Shown here: positions 10,411 through 22,704 of the stretch, one piece after another
Layout of the letters: every line of letters begins with the position of its first letter
Position numbering within the stretch: position 1 is the stretch's first letter
Assembly (NCBI RefSeq): GCF_963678975.1
Contig: NC_089275.1
Coordinates: 31,371,977-31,435,976, forward strand
Length of the DNA: 64,000 nt
Direction of reading: 5' to 3'
DNA from: Dysidea avara
Taxonomy: Eukaryota; Porifera; Demospongiae; Dictyoceratida; Dysideidae
The notes under the pieces: model-generated
Database searches by the model: none
What the model saw: the letters and a program-made list of their open reading frames with translations, nothing else
Told to the model about the DNA's origin: nothing
Program-made: the position numbers and the translations under genes

Positions 10411-13400
10411 CTATCCAGATCTATTCATATGGTGTCCCAACCATGGAAAAAAGAATCCTGGACTTTTGCCACTGTTGTCTGGTTTGTCAAAGTACATCCA
10501 TGCACCATCTAGTGCAACCAAGTCTCCAAACAAACATGTCATCTGGCTTGGGTCTAAATATACTTGTAATTCATAGTCATCATAGTATTTCAATATTGGA
10601 GAGAAATAAATGGTATTAGTACCATCGGTCAATCTTAAGTCAGCAAAAAGTGCATCATTCTTCATATTTATCCTAACAGTATCAAAAGGCAATTGTACAC
10701 TGGAGTAGTTGCCAGTGTATGTGTCAGGATTAGTAGGAGCAGGAAACTGTAAAACAATTATTATAACACGTACGAGTTTATAAGCAATGTAATGAAAAGA
10801 AATAAATTTCATTTGTGCATTCAGATTAACATATTATTATGCATACATATTTTTTGTCATGTACCAAATGTGTGTTTTACGAGTATTACTTTAAACACCA
10901 CAAATTTTGTACATAACATACATACAACTCTTCACTTTAAGCACCAGAAATTTTATACATGGCATACAGTTCAAGGGTATAATCAGGATTTGTAAAGTAC
11001 ATAGTTTCAAATTTGATCATGAGTCATAATGCAGGAGTCTATAGGGACACAACTTCCAGCTGCTGAAAGTTTTCTTGCATATCTTGAGATAATTATGGTA
11101 GCTGTATTATTAACTTTGGCATTCAGTGTAGCGAGGGATCTTGATCCAAACTATATTATTCAGATTCCCCAATAAAAAAGAGAAAACCTAATGGTGAAGA
11201 GTTCTGAAATATTCTTTGAAAATCTACAGTACATTAATTCCCTTCTTACCCCTGTAAAGAAGTAATCTAATGGGTCTCTATGGTTGTTCTATTGTGTACT
11301 TTTGATAATTAATTGACTGCTCTATTAGAGTATCCCAATTTTAAAAATATACCTTGGTTCTTACACCACTTCATTTACTTGGTAAACACTCCACTATTAA
11401 CCGGCTCTTTCGTACAAACAACAATTTCCAATTGTACCTTGTAAAATTGATTTTAGTATATTCAATACACTCTATTCCACACACTAAGATTCAGTTGATA
11501 TAATTCTTGGTCGTTATACATACACTATTTTGAGTCTTGTCGTCAGTTATCATTCACAACCAATGTAATGACTTATTTACAGCATGTGTATTTTTATGGT
11601 TATAAGATGACAGTGATGAATTACTGTTACCTTTCCTGCTTGAGCACCTAAAAACTCCTTGAAAGCTGGGATGATGGTTTTATAGGCAGCCTCTATATCA
11701 CTCTCCAAGTTAACATTTGCATTAACTAGCACAACAATTCCTGCATGATGTGTGAAACATGGCATGTAAAATCACACAAATCTTAACTCCTGTAAAATGT
11801 TATGGTTTACTTTAAGCGCACATTAAGCAACTCACCCAGTCCAAGGTCAGGAGCAAAGCTAAACTGTGAGGAATATCCAAGAATACTTCCTGATTTGGTG
11901 CGTACAAGATAAGTATCAACAAACATCATCTCCCATGGAGTACCAAACAGTGACTTGCCATCATTATTCAAGTACACTATCAATAGAACAAACCTAAATA
12001 AAACACTGAATTGTTGTCTGGCTTAACTAGACCAGCCCAACCTTGTAAGTTTTTACAATAATAAGTGCATCTTAAACAAGGCAGATCATCACTTGATGTC
12101 AAAATTTAATCCCTATTATGTTTATAATTCAAACTAAATCAGAATGGCTAAAATAAGGATAAAATTTGCATCCTGGGTGAATTCCTCCTCCATGGATTTG
12201 TCAGCATACATGACCTACTCACAATGAGTATAGCATACTAACTTGGTGAACCCATCTCTCTGACTAAATGTGGTTCAAGTATTTTGCTAGCAGATCCAGT
12301 TGGGATATACACTGAGTTGAAAAAATCTGACAGCTATGATAGGTATAATAGTACAGAAGGATGTTGTAATAAAATTCGTGCTACATACCTTTAAGAGATC
12401 ATTGATGGTGGAATACATTTGTCCGGCTGGAGCATTCCAGCCCAGATCAATCAGAGGTGCCTTTTCTCCTCCACCAATATAACCAGTAGCCATTTTAGAC
12501 ACAATGCTATACAAAGTGCATTCAGGTACAGTGTTTAATAGATATAGATAAAATTGTACAAGATGCGATACACAGTATGTATAAATTCACAATATAATTA
12601 TAATTTATTGTGATAAATGTACTCCTAATTACAGTTCACTTACTCATCACTAAATTCAAATCCAGTATTAGTCATTTCTAGTGGCTGCAAAATGTGTTTT
12701 TCAACATACGTCTCATATTTCATGCCAGGATAAACCTTCTGGATTATGCACTGACCCAACAGTGAATAAGCTAAGTTGCTACAAAAATATGAAGTTCAGA
12801 ATAAAGTGTAGCAGGAAAAAAGTGTAGTAACTACAGTGCATACAGTACAGCAATAATAATTAATGCAATTTATTAACTTTAGGATTAACCTGTAGGAAGG
12901 TTTTGTCCATGATGGAAAGCTCCTGTAATACTTATGAAGTCTTTCAAGAATTTCTGTTGTCTTCAGTGGACAGATGTTGTTACCTACTGTACTATTATAG
13001 CAGGGAGACGAGAGGGGCAAACCAGACAGTTGTGAAGCTAGCTGTCTACAGCATTAAGATCAAATATAATAATACACATAATCAATTATTGGTATTTTAT
13101 AATAAGTATGGTCAGACAATATGGTACGTAACAACTGTTACAATAATGCACATACACTGCACCTTAATGTAACAACATCATCTAATGTGTATGGATTTCT
13201 TAGAGAGAACTCAGGGCAGTAATGAGTTATGGGATCATCCAGTGATTTTACTCTTCCTTGTTCGTACAACTGGTATAGCATCAGTACCTACAAATTAGGT
13301 AAAAAGTACAAATTCTGTACATACAGTATTGCATGGAATCACAAACTCACAGTAAACACTTTAGTGACACTTGCTATACGGAAAATTGTGTAACCGTCCG

Positions 13401-14127
13401 GGGTAACTGTAGGAGTGGATACATTCTTTGTACCAAACCCTTTAGTCCACATCTTGTCCATGTAACGAATTCCAACAACTACACCAGGCTGCATGGGGTA
13501 AATTATTACTGTAATGATACCATAAGGTAGTAACTATGTATAATTCAGTTGCTATCATCTCTAACTATGAGCCAGTGTTGAACTATTAACAATGCTATTC
13601 TACACTGCTTACATGTGTACCTAATTTAACCCTTCTCCTTTGTCTGATTTCTATTTTATGTGTCCAATAACCATAGAAATCCCTATGTTATTAATTCAAA
13701 TGCAGTATCTGTATCTTGCTGAATGATTGACTATAATGGACGAAGCTTTTAATTAATAAAGTACAGTAGAGTTGTATTAAATATAAAAGTTGGGTTTATA
13801 AGTAGAAATGTAATTTGTTTGAGTGAATTTCCTCAGTCTCTAGATCTGGCTAGTTCTGTGTCCTAGCAAACTAGAGAGTCTATAGAAAAGATGTACACAC
13901 TGGAAACTAAGAGCCCAGCTTATGACCAAAGCCAATCCATGCACTCAATGCTTTTATAACACACAGTAACATACCACTTTAGAGGGACTGACAAGATCAC
14001 CAAATATATTCTGTGCTGCTTGAATGGCATTACTGATACTATCAGGTAATGGTGATGGTAGTGGTTTTAGTGTGTTAGGATGAGGTGGACATGACACATT
14101 ACTCATCTTAATGTTCTCCATCCACAT
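10411..14127 (-). CDS. Serine beta-lactamase-like protein (LACTB / beta-lactamase-like 1 family), 10 exons
   Basis: Exons on the minus strand, from the N-terminus: 14127-13978, 13488-13351, 13287-13163, 13045-12890, 12778-12644, 12506-12389, 12333-12243, 11976-11836, 11740-11631, 10746-10411. They total 1500 nt and stay in one frame (499 residues plus stop), every junction having GT and AG. The family's three active-site elements are present: SxxK as SVTK (Ser90, Lys93), YSN at 189-191 (its Ser codon split by an intron), and KSG at 332-334 in the place of KTG. Also visible are ARG-free ordinary family landmarks such as LASQLSGLP, LGWNAPAGQMYST and a C-terminal beta-rich domain with TYTGNYS. 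Such proteins are serine hydrolases or peptidases related to class C beta-lactamases and penicillin-binding proteins; substrates in animals are mostly unknown. The first exon begins with ATG at 14127 directly after an AG, so a further upstream exon with a signal peptide cannot be excluded. Confidence 0.9.
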
Positions 14128-14694
14128 CTATAATACAAACAAAATGATATTAAATGCTATCAACACTTTAACTTAATGATGGCTTCAACACATAAAACAT
14201 TATTAGTACCTATAGTGATTTCAACACCTATTACATAATGACAACCAATGAAAATGTGTACTCTTAGGTAGTGGAGTTTATCAAGGGTAAATCCAAGGTA
14301 CAATAAAAGGGCAGGTTATCATTAGATGTTGCATGCAGTGCAAAGGATAAACATTTGGTCATATAGCTAGCTACATTTTTTGCATTTTGAATAACAAATC
14401 AAATTCACGAAAACATTAAATTAAGTTGTTTTTTTTCTCAAAGTTTACTGATTGTATGGGAATGTAATAAACTTGCTAACCTAGAAAGAAGGCAGGGGGC
14501 TGATACAGACCAATCTCAATCTCAGGAGATGCCTAGAGGGGTTTAACTCTATCACTTCTTAAGATAACAGGATAGGAAATACTCTAATAGAGCATTCAGC
14601 TAAACAGGTAGGTGCATGTACAAATAATGAACTGCCCGCCTACCCGCATTAGTTTAGAGAATAGCTTTCCAACTTTCACTAGACTCTGGTTTAT
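14128..14694. other. Gene-free stretch upstream of the beta-lactamase-like gene
   Basis: AT-rich DNA that would contain the 5' flank of the minus-strand gene. It holds one copy of the CTCTAATAGAG motif (about 14571-14600). No core promoter can be fixed by eye. Confidence 0.3.
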
Positions 14695-15020
14695 TACCTA
14701 GGGACTAGATCACCGCTAACGTTGTTCCTGTTCATAAAAAGGCGATAAACATCTTCCCTTCACTCATCAGCCTTACATCCATAATTGTCATTAAGGTGAT
14801 GGAGAGAATTATTCCTAACAACCTAATTAGTGACACACACATGGCTTTCACAATAAGCATTCCACCGTCACCTTCTTCATCTCATCTGCTCATGATTGGG
14901 CAGCTTGCCTAGACAGATGTAATTCTGTTCACTGCCTTTTACTAAACCTTGAGAAGGCAATTGATTCTGTACCGCACAATCGACTTTTACTTATACTTGA
15001 GAATTTGGGTATTCATGGTA
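14695..15020 (+). mobile_element. Degenerate LINE reverse-transcriptase fragment
   Basis: Scattered frames recall reverse transcriptase blocks: a VVPVHKKG-like phrase, a VMERII-like phrase, and then DSVPHNRLLLILENLGIHG, as in the palm domain of CR1/Jockey enzymes. Several frameshifts and stops separate them. It is an old, dead copy, distinct from the LINE at 1376-5548. Confidence 0.7.
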
Positions 15021-15696
15021 AGCTTCTATGCCCTCACATACAATCCATACAGTTACAAAACAACAATAATCACAAAACGAAACAGCATACACAATACAAA
15101 TCCAAAATTAAACAACTGACAAATACGAATTGCATTTAGGCCTGCTCTTCGTTGTTTCTTCTTTTACTGTAACTACTTATATTTTGGACTGTATTTTGCA
15201 ACTGTGTAGTTACTTGTGCTGTGTATAATTATGTTGTCTTTTTGTGTGGGGAGCACATTTGCAGGCTATAGGCCTTCTGTGCACCCATGTCTTTTGACAA
15301 AATTGATAATCTAAGCTGGTCTGAAACCTAACATCGGCCTAACTGCCAGGGAAACATTTATCATTGATTGCAACAGGGAGACTGTATGAAACTCAGGAGA
15401 GTCAATAATGGAAAAAACAGAAAGCTACAGTACATTCCAGATATACATGTACTCTAGCTAGAAGGATTTATCGAGGAGATCCTTATATAGATTAATTAAT
15501 AATTAATGAAGGAGTGGCTAGGTGTAGTCACTGGAATCGTGTAGTATAGCTGATAACTAGTGATCTAGAAAAATAGAAAAGGTCATTTTACGTGGGTGGT
15601 AGAGATCGTGATTATCACACGAGCCATGCACAGTTATGTAACTACGTGTTACTGTTAGCCATAATACTCAGTCACTAACCGGGTCGAAGTCATATG
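15021..15696. other. Gene-free stretch between LINE fragments
   Basis: AT-rich sequence with a phrase GGGGAGCACATTTGCAGGC and a following palindromic AGGCC word (about 15247-15275), similar in tone to LINE 3' UTRs. No gene is visible. Confidence 0.3.
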
Positions 15697-16255
15697 CAGT
15701 ATTTGCAGTTATCAGCAGCCAATACTCTACAAGGCTCTGGTAAGACCTCACCTTGAATATGCTAATGTTGTATGGGGACCCAATTATATTGGAGATTGTG
15801 ACAGGATGGAGAGAGTGCAAAGAAGAGCCACTAAATGCGTTCAGGATCTGTCTAGTTTGGAGTATGATGAACGTCTGGTTACCCTCAAGCTTCCTACTTT
15901 GTCATATCGAAGGCATCGGGCTGACATGATTATGCTATATAATATCTTACAAGGGAATGTTAATCTTCAACCTGAATTATTTTTCCACCTGAATTTGTCA
16001 AGTGCAACAAGGGGACATGACTTCAAACTTTTTAAACCTCATGCCCAAAAGAATGTTCGAAGTAAATTCTTTTCAGTAAGAACCATCAATTCATGGAATA
16101 ATTTACCCAATTATGTAGTGTCATCTAATTCTACTGACAACTTTAAAATTTTGATTGATAACTTTTATTCTTAATGTAATTGTTTATTGTAATGAGCAGG
16201 ACTCACAGGCATAATGCCTTTTTCTCTGTATTTAATAATAATAATAATAATAAAA
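15697..16255 (+). mobile_element. 5'-truncated LINE, 3' end with (AAT)n tail
   Basis: An open frame from about 15740 to the stop at 16172-16174 encodes the C-terminal part of a LINE reverse transcriptase: LVRPHLEYANVVWGP, MERVQRRATKCV, RRHRADMIMLYNIL and INSWNNLPNYVV. After the stop come a small hairpin (AGGCATAATGCCT, about 16207-16219) and a tail of AAT repeats (about 16231-16255). 5' truncation and a short tandem-repeat tail are the normal result of target-primed reverse transcription by CR1/L2-type LINEs. Confidence 0.85.
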
Positions 16256-17740
16256 TAATAGCAGACAAAGCGAAAACACCGTGAACAGTCGCATCATTGC
16301 CCACAGGAAATGCAGTTAATCAACTTAAATATATAAGCGCGCAGTTATGTATTTATTTAACAAAACGTGCATGTGATCATAGATATATGTAGTAATGATG
16401 TGCCGTATAGCCTAAATATTACGAGGGGGGAAATTTTCACTGACTTCGCGGTTTTGGGTGTACTGTAGCTATACAGATTCAGTATAAATATTTCAGAAGT
16501 GGGTAGCTAGCTGCCGACTTACGGTTTAAAAAAAAATTGTTAGCCTGCAAGTATACCATATAGTCTATAAGGCCAGGCAAACTTGATTACTTGCTTCTCA
16601 TCCCCGCCTGCATCCCTTTTTATCCCACTTTTAAATTTTATTTAATATTTATTTTTCTTTCCCGCGGGGTGACTAGCACCCCTTCAGTGCCACCAGCACC
16701 AGATGGTAAGATGCTGGACAACCCCAGCTAACCCTTTATGTAAAATATGCTAATGAAAAACAGGAAAAAATGTTCAATGATGGTAAATAACTTTGTCCCT
16801 AGTGGGATAGTGACTATATTGCCCATTTTACTATTGTACATTTTACTACTATATACCATCTATATATCCTGTTTAATTTGTGACTGTAGAGCTCGATGTG
16901 TTGATGGCCCATGTTCCTGGTAGGATTTCTCATAATTCCTACAGTCATCATTACTAAGTATGGGAATATCAAACTATGATTACCATGTCTACCAATTGCT
17001 TGGTTATATCTTCAATTGGATTTCTTAGAAGGCATACGAGATCTTAAGGGGTTCCAAAAGTTCCACAGAACCCCTTATTGGCCAATTAGCTATTGGCTGC
17101 ATAAAAGTTTGATGAAGCCAAGCTTGGTTGAACACTAAAGGCAGTAATTTTATTGTGTAATTACCCTCCTAAAGCAACTATTATTGATCAAACCACCCAA
17201 CACCAGATATTTCCTTACTAAACATGGACCCTATTGGCCATGGAGTATAAACACTATTAGAAAATCTAGATGTCCACAAAGCACCAGGACTGGGATAATA
17301 TACCACCTATACTATTAAAAGATCTATACTCGTATTGCTTCCTCAGACCTCAGTTAAGGTTTTTTAAATGATTCTAATGGACTTCTCAAGCACCTTCAAG
17401 TGCATTAATAACTTTATTTTAAAAAATGTTTTGGTAATGTTTACTAACTGTTTTTGTATGTTGCTATTTCAAGTCTTTCTGCAAAAGCCAATACTGTATA
17501 GGATTGCATAAAATTTTGTGGCTTTTACTAGCACATACCAAAGTTAGCTAGCTGTAACCTGTAGTTATATTTGCTAGCTTTAAGGTGAAAATGCCACTTT
17601 CAACATTTTTGGATCAGCTGTCCTTCAGTAAGAATCAGAAGCACAAAGAGTAGCTTGATAAAGATAGGAATAACACAGCTTCAATCCTTTGTAAGAATTG
17701 CTAAATGTTGGTTTGTAGCTACAGTAATTTATATAGGCCA
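16256..17740. other. Gene-free stretch
   Basis: AT-rich. At 16569-16640 (AAGGCCAGGCAAACTTGATT, then TTCTCATCCCCGCCTGCATC) it resembles the left end of the Harbinger-like MITE at 36392-36669, so a partial or diverged copy is likely. No coding signal is seen. Confidence 0.35.
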
Positions 17741-17788
17741 CTTCACCCAGCATCGTACAATATAATATAGGTATGGTGCTGGGTGAAG
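17741..17788. repeat. Short perfect-stem hairpin
   Basis: CTTCACCCAGCATCGTAC pairs with GTATGGTGCTGGGTGAAG across an AT-rich loop of about 12 nt, with one or two mismatches. It could be a tiny foldback transposon or an RNA hairpin, and the sequence alone does not decide. Confidence 0.6.
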
Positions 17789-18521
17789 CCTCAAGAGTTT
17801 GATGATGTTGATGACAATCTCCTTAGATCTAGTTTGTTGCACGTAGCTACTGCATAGCTATGTAACTCAAGTCTGAAGCAACAACTGCATTACTCTGCAG
17901 TAAGCTACAATTGAGGCTTTTAAAATATATACCCATATTTCTCGAGATACATGATTAATGTAAGTAACAAATCCTAGGGTTCACTTCAATTACATAATTA
18001 CAAGGCATATCAATCACTTTTCAGCACTATGGAAACATAGCAATGATTTATTTCATTAACTGAATCACAATAGGTACTAAAGCCTTTCACATCGTTTCTA
18101 TAAAAGGAATGCCAAATTTTGAACTGCAAATTTGACTGCAGTGCTGCATTGTGTCACAGTAATTCAATGATTTGAAACTCATATAATGTATGTTCAGCAT
18201 TAACCAAAGTATTATTTTTTTCAAGTAAAGGTTTTCTTATCTAGGAGAAAATTGGTGTTGTACTGCCTGTGCATGGTGTGTGTGTTTGTGTACCATGTTC
18301 ATATACAGGTGTGGTTCTAGAGGTTTCACCGGTTTCTGGAAACCAGTCAGAGTTTAATAAAATTGGATAAAATAATTGAAATAAAATTTAAGTCTAAAAC
18401 CAAATTTACTACAGCTAGGTAACATCTGTCCTCATAGCTTTTGTGCGGTTGACCAAATTAACTTTCAGCATAATATACCATATTATTACTAGCTATTTAA
18501 AACATTAAAAAATTTAAAAGA

Positions 18522-18859
18522 AAGTAGGGATCGATATAGTACACATGCTACAAAAAGTAAGGAAACAAACTCAAAAATGTTATAGCTGAAATGAGAAATG
18601 ATCCACGGAACAAAAAGTAAAGAAACAGGATTAGATGGCTACTTGCTAAAATGAGTCACCCTACTTTTGGCTAACATCTTGAAATGAGACTATCAAATTA
18701 GCCAAAAGTAGGGATTAAAATGTGCCTCATTTTAGCATGTAGCCATCTAATTTTGTTTCTTTACTTTTTGTTCCGTGGATCGTTTCTCATTTCAGCTATA
18801 ACATGTTTGAGTTTGTTTCCTTACTTTTTGTAGCATGTGTATTATATCGATCCCTACTT
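18522..18859. mobile_element. Foldback (inverted-repeat) element, 338 bp
   Basis: Two arms of about 165 nt are near-perfect reverse complements. The outer ends are AAGTAGGGATCGATATAG and its inverse CGATCCCTACTT, and the centre is a second stem (CTACTTTTGGCTAA ... TTAGCCAAAAGTAG). Almost the whole element folds on itself. It has no ORF. Such foldback MITEs arise from transposase-mobilised inverted duplications, and the superfamily cannot be told from the ends. Confidence 0.85.
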
Positions 18860-19227
18860 CGTTTAATAGCTTACTTTTTATGCCCAGCTAGGTAGCTAGA
18901 TAACACTCCTGCGCATGCTTAGTACAAATATCACTCATTTTCATATGCAATAAGTGCCTCTAAAAATAATTATCATCTTTGTCTTTAAAGCTATCACAGC
19001 AATTGTTCAGAGCTTCAACTGCATTTCTAAAGACCTAAATGGTAAGATTTAATAGTGAAACAAAGCTGGAGAAATCCCATTTAGGAGGCTGTATCCACCC
19101 CTGAAATCCATGGTTTCCTCACAAAAAAATAAACTGGTAAGACTATAAAACAACTATACAGCATTAATAAATGCTACAGATGACTTCTTGACTACTAACC
19201 TGGTCTTATGGCACACAGTTAAAATCA

Positions 19228-19400
19228 GATATTCAGGCAGTGACGCGCCTCACAACTATCAAGTGCTGCAACTATCAAGTGTTGCAACTATCAATTGTGA
19301 TCAGGCCTGCGATAACAGAGCATGTGGGCACAAACTACACGCCATCATACTACAGGTTATATCTCAGTATTGGAATAAACTGTTTGCATTCTGTAACTTG
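19228..19400. mobile_element. Diverged MITE fragment (GCATGTGGGCACA family)
   Basis: GAGCATGTGGGCACAAACTACACGCCATC, then GTTATATCTCAGTATTGG and TTGCATTCTGTAACTTGCAT, match the inverse of the MITEs at 20176-20397 and 24660-24898. One end is missing. The two ORFs overlapping here (19188-19458) are transposon noise. Confidence 0.65.
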
Positions 19401-20175
19401 CATCGTAAAGCCAATTAAATGCTTACTAAGACCTGAAAATTGCATTGCAATAGGCTAAGCATAATAGTATATCTTTCTGCAATAGCATTGGGAATATATA
19501 CATCCATCAATTACATGTCTAAGGATTACATTAACTTGATACTATCCATCATCATATTTGCATCATGTGTTGTTGGCATAACCCATGTATTAAGGCCAGT
19601 TGCTATGAAAACCCTGTAGTTGTTGTACCAAGCAATGTTACTGATGGCAGTGCACTCAGTGAAATTTTGTTTCCTCCACCATTATTGAGTCAACTGAACC
19701 ACTTCAGTTTGGTGCTAAAGCAAAAGGATCACTCTGACAAAAATAAAGGTACACTACAATTTTTTTTTTTTTTTTGCCATGAACATTCTATAAATTTTAT
19801 GAATTACACATGAAGTTACCCTGAAAGACATTCACAGTACATTTACAATATTGGGAAATTCCCATGATTTTATCACAATACTCCATGAAATGTCTATGAA
19901 TTTACACACATGGGTGACATCATTGATGCCAGTGTCTTCACATTAAGATGGGAGCCTCGTGCAAGGTTAAGCTTGAAGTGAAGGCCATGCCATGGGGTTT
20001 CTGAGCCAAGCTATTGAAACTAGAAATTTATACAAACCTTTACTAGTAAGTAGTATATTGTTATGAATGCGATTATAGTATATACATAGGCATTTACTAA
20101 TAGCCTATTTTTGATTGTTATGGTACTGATGAACATACATAGCCACATTATATTTGACTGGACCAGCAAAAATAC

Positions 20176-20397
20176 TGTAGGGCATGTGGGCATTACGTTT
20201 TTTTACTCACAACGTTTTGTACCATTAAGCTATGGCAATGCAATTTTCAGCTCTTAGTAAGAATGTAATTGACTGTATGATGCAAGCTACAGAATGCAAA
20301 TATTCTGTTGCAATACTGAGATATGACCTGTAGAGTGATGGAGTGTAGTTTGTGCCCACATGCCCTGTTTTTACAGGCCCGGTCACATAATTATGTA
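20176..20397. mobile_element. MITE (GCATGTGGGCACA family)
   Basis: Ends GGGCATGTGGGCA and GTGCCCACATGCCC (followed by TGTTTTTACAGGCCCGGTCAC) form inverted repeats. The body shares GAGATATGACCTGTAG and GGAGTGTAGTTTGTG with the copy at 24660-24898. It sits in an intron of the SPP pseudogene and is non-coding. Confidence 0.75.
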
Positions 20398-21380
20398 AGT
20401 GTTTTCATCTGCTGTATTACATGCTTTCTATGTGTTGGTAACTGTAATTAATGGGCATTTTTTTGTCTACAAAATTTAACACCACTCCTCAAAAAGCAAC
20501 ATTAGGAACTAGAATTTACCACACATTGTAGCTAAGTAAACCATTTTGTTTGTTCAAGTTTCGGCAATATTACTCCTTAATCTCCCAAGTATTGCACAAT
20601 CGTTTTACACTACTCCGCCTATTGCCATATGCATGTATCTCCTACATGCATTAAGCAATCATGATGACATCAGGACTACTCTCCAGTGACTAATTGAGAA
20701 CATTGGTGTGATCATAGAATAATCCACTTAGTATTGTAATAGATTTTAATTGTTAAAATTTCAATAATTTTTACCAAATGTATGATACTTTTTGGTGTTT
20801 CATTGGATAGTCACAATATTCAGATAAAAGCAACAAAAACTTGGAGCAGAAAACAATATTCTATAATGATTTTATGACAGGAATAATATTATTTATAGAT
20901 GTTGGCATTTAAGAACAGGAATATAAATGGTAATGTATTGTCACCCTATATGGACCAGATCCTTATATGGAAACTTATATTTCTAGCTTTTGCTAAGAAG
21001 TTACTGAACTGATAAAAATGGGTGGTTCAGACAAAGCACTTTTCATCCAGCTACAAAAAAAATCCATTGGATGCAAAAATGTATGGGAAAATTGATTCTG
21101 GGAGATTTAGGGTTAATACACAATGTACTAGACTACAAACTTTTTCCTAACAAAGACTGGAAAAAATCTTTGAGATTCAATATATAAGGAGTGGGACAGA
21201 CAGGATTGAATAAACTATCAAAACACGGAACATTTAGATTTTTCAATATCTTTCAAGATTTGATTTTGCATAAGAGGCTTATGTAACATGTTGTATCTTT
21301 AATTAGTTACTTCGGTGCCAGGATGGATCTAGGATTTTGCTAAGGTTTGGGGGAGGGGGAAGAAGCTATTTCACAGTGTT

Positions 21381-21767
21381 GAGGGCCGTCCAGAGAAATT
21401 AAGGGGCCCAGGGCAAAGAGTTAAAGTGGGGCCCTAGAGGCAAGGAGTTTTCCATTCTGAATCACAACTTCACCCAAGCTATAAGCTGAAGACCAAAAAA
21501 AAAAAAAAAATTCATGACCTGCTGACAATGACAATAGCTACCCCTCACCAACCATATCTCCCTATCTATAGGCTTGCTACACTGCTCCTCTGAACAATAC
21601 TGTGACTGCTCTATTAGAGTATTTAGATCTGACTGTTCTATTAGAGTATATCGATCTTCAAACAGGTATTCAAGGGGCCCTTCGTGGGGCCTCCTGGGGC
21701 CCCTTTCAGGCTGGGGCCCGGAGCAAAATTCCCCAGTTACCCCCCCCCCCACCTGTGGGCGGCCCTG
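21381..21767. mobile_element. Non-autonomous hAT-type element (GGGCCGTCC family)
   Basis: The left end GAGGGCCGTCCAGAG pairs with the right end GTGGGCGGCCCTG. Flanks ACAGTGTT (21373-21380) and ACAGTGTG (21768-21775) fit an 8-bp duplication with one change. Inside lie two copies of the CTCTATTAGAG motif (about 21604-21657) and a block shared with the repeat at 55975-56270 (in inverse). A shorter family member is at 41802-42006. The overlapping ORFs (21462-21881) are artefacts. Confidence 0.8.
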
Positions 21768-21814
21768 ACAGTGTGTGATGCTCACTTTGAAATGCAAAGC
21801 ATGAGCTTCAGAGG

Positions 21815-22696
21815 CAGTGGCGTAGCCAGACTTTTCGCCATGCCTGGGCAATGGGTGGGCAAGCCATTTCCCATGCAACACATGTACACATGCCCATCTT
21901 CATATGGACATCAATATAACACTTTTAAAATGCATTATGTATCATCCTACACTACTGTATGCAAGATGACTAATATCAACCTAATAGAAGCGAACGCCTA
22001 GCTAGCTATTGGCCTTCTAACATACTACATACATCTAGCTACATGTGTCTTAATACCAGACTACAAAAATTCTTGAATTAAAGCACGAGGCGCTCTATCA
22101 CGTGATGACTATGCTCTGCCACTACAGTTGCTAGCCTAGAAAAGTAGAAACAAAAAGAAAAGAATTGCTGACTGAACAAGTACTCCATACCGTTTGAACT
22201 GAGCAGTATCCACAAGGATAGATGGGTGCTAATTTCACAAATACCTCTAGACTGCTTTACCTCCCGAGTTTTGACCACACCGATAGCTACCGTGATCACT
22301 TAATCCAAATGTAAACCGTCCAGCCCACTATAGTGAAACCAATTCTTTGTCCTTCACTCCTTGCCACAATGCTGCGTGTTTTTGTAATCACGTGATCTTG
22401 CTTCTATTTATTGCCTTCTCTATTTGTGCACAATCAAGTTACTCGTAGGGAAAATCCCTTGGATAACCCCATCTCTGTTTAGCCAAAAAGAAGGAAACCA
22501 TCGGTGAAAATGGCACGGTGAGTGTTGTATAAGTTGTGCTATACTTATTCTTGTACAGTGACTAATTAAGTAACTTTAGCAAAATCTCGAGCTATCCAGC
22601 CCACGTCTTTATAATTACTCTAGGAGCTGATGGTGGGGCAAAGAAGTCTGATGCCCGGGCAATGCCCTGGCTTGCCCGGGTTTGGCTACGCCACTG
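21815..22696. mobile_element. Non-autonomous hAT-type element (CAGTGGCGTAGCCA family)
   Basis: Ends CAGTGGCGTAGCCAG and TTTGGCTACGCCACTG are exact inverses over most of their length, and the 8-bp duplication TTCAGAGG is perfect (21807-21814 and 22697-22704). Inner phrases with GGGCAATGGGTGGGCA mirror GGCAATGCCCTGGC near the right end. It shares a GGGAAAATCCC word, CACGTG boxes and the end sequence with the larger relative at 6704-8267. There is no transposase. Confidence 0.9.
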
Positions 22697-22704
22697 TTCA
22701 GAGG

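Noticed and set aside
10049-10619. Two ORFs on opposite strands with Cys-Val and His-Thr runs
   Set aside because: They are translations of the (CA)27 microsatellite, with no real protein text outside it.
21462-22001. ORFs of 64-139 codons on both strands
   Set aside because: They cross the borders of two hAT-type elements and a poly-C run; they are read-throughs of repeats.
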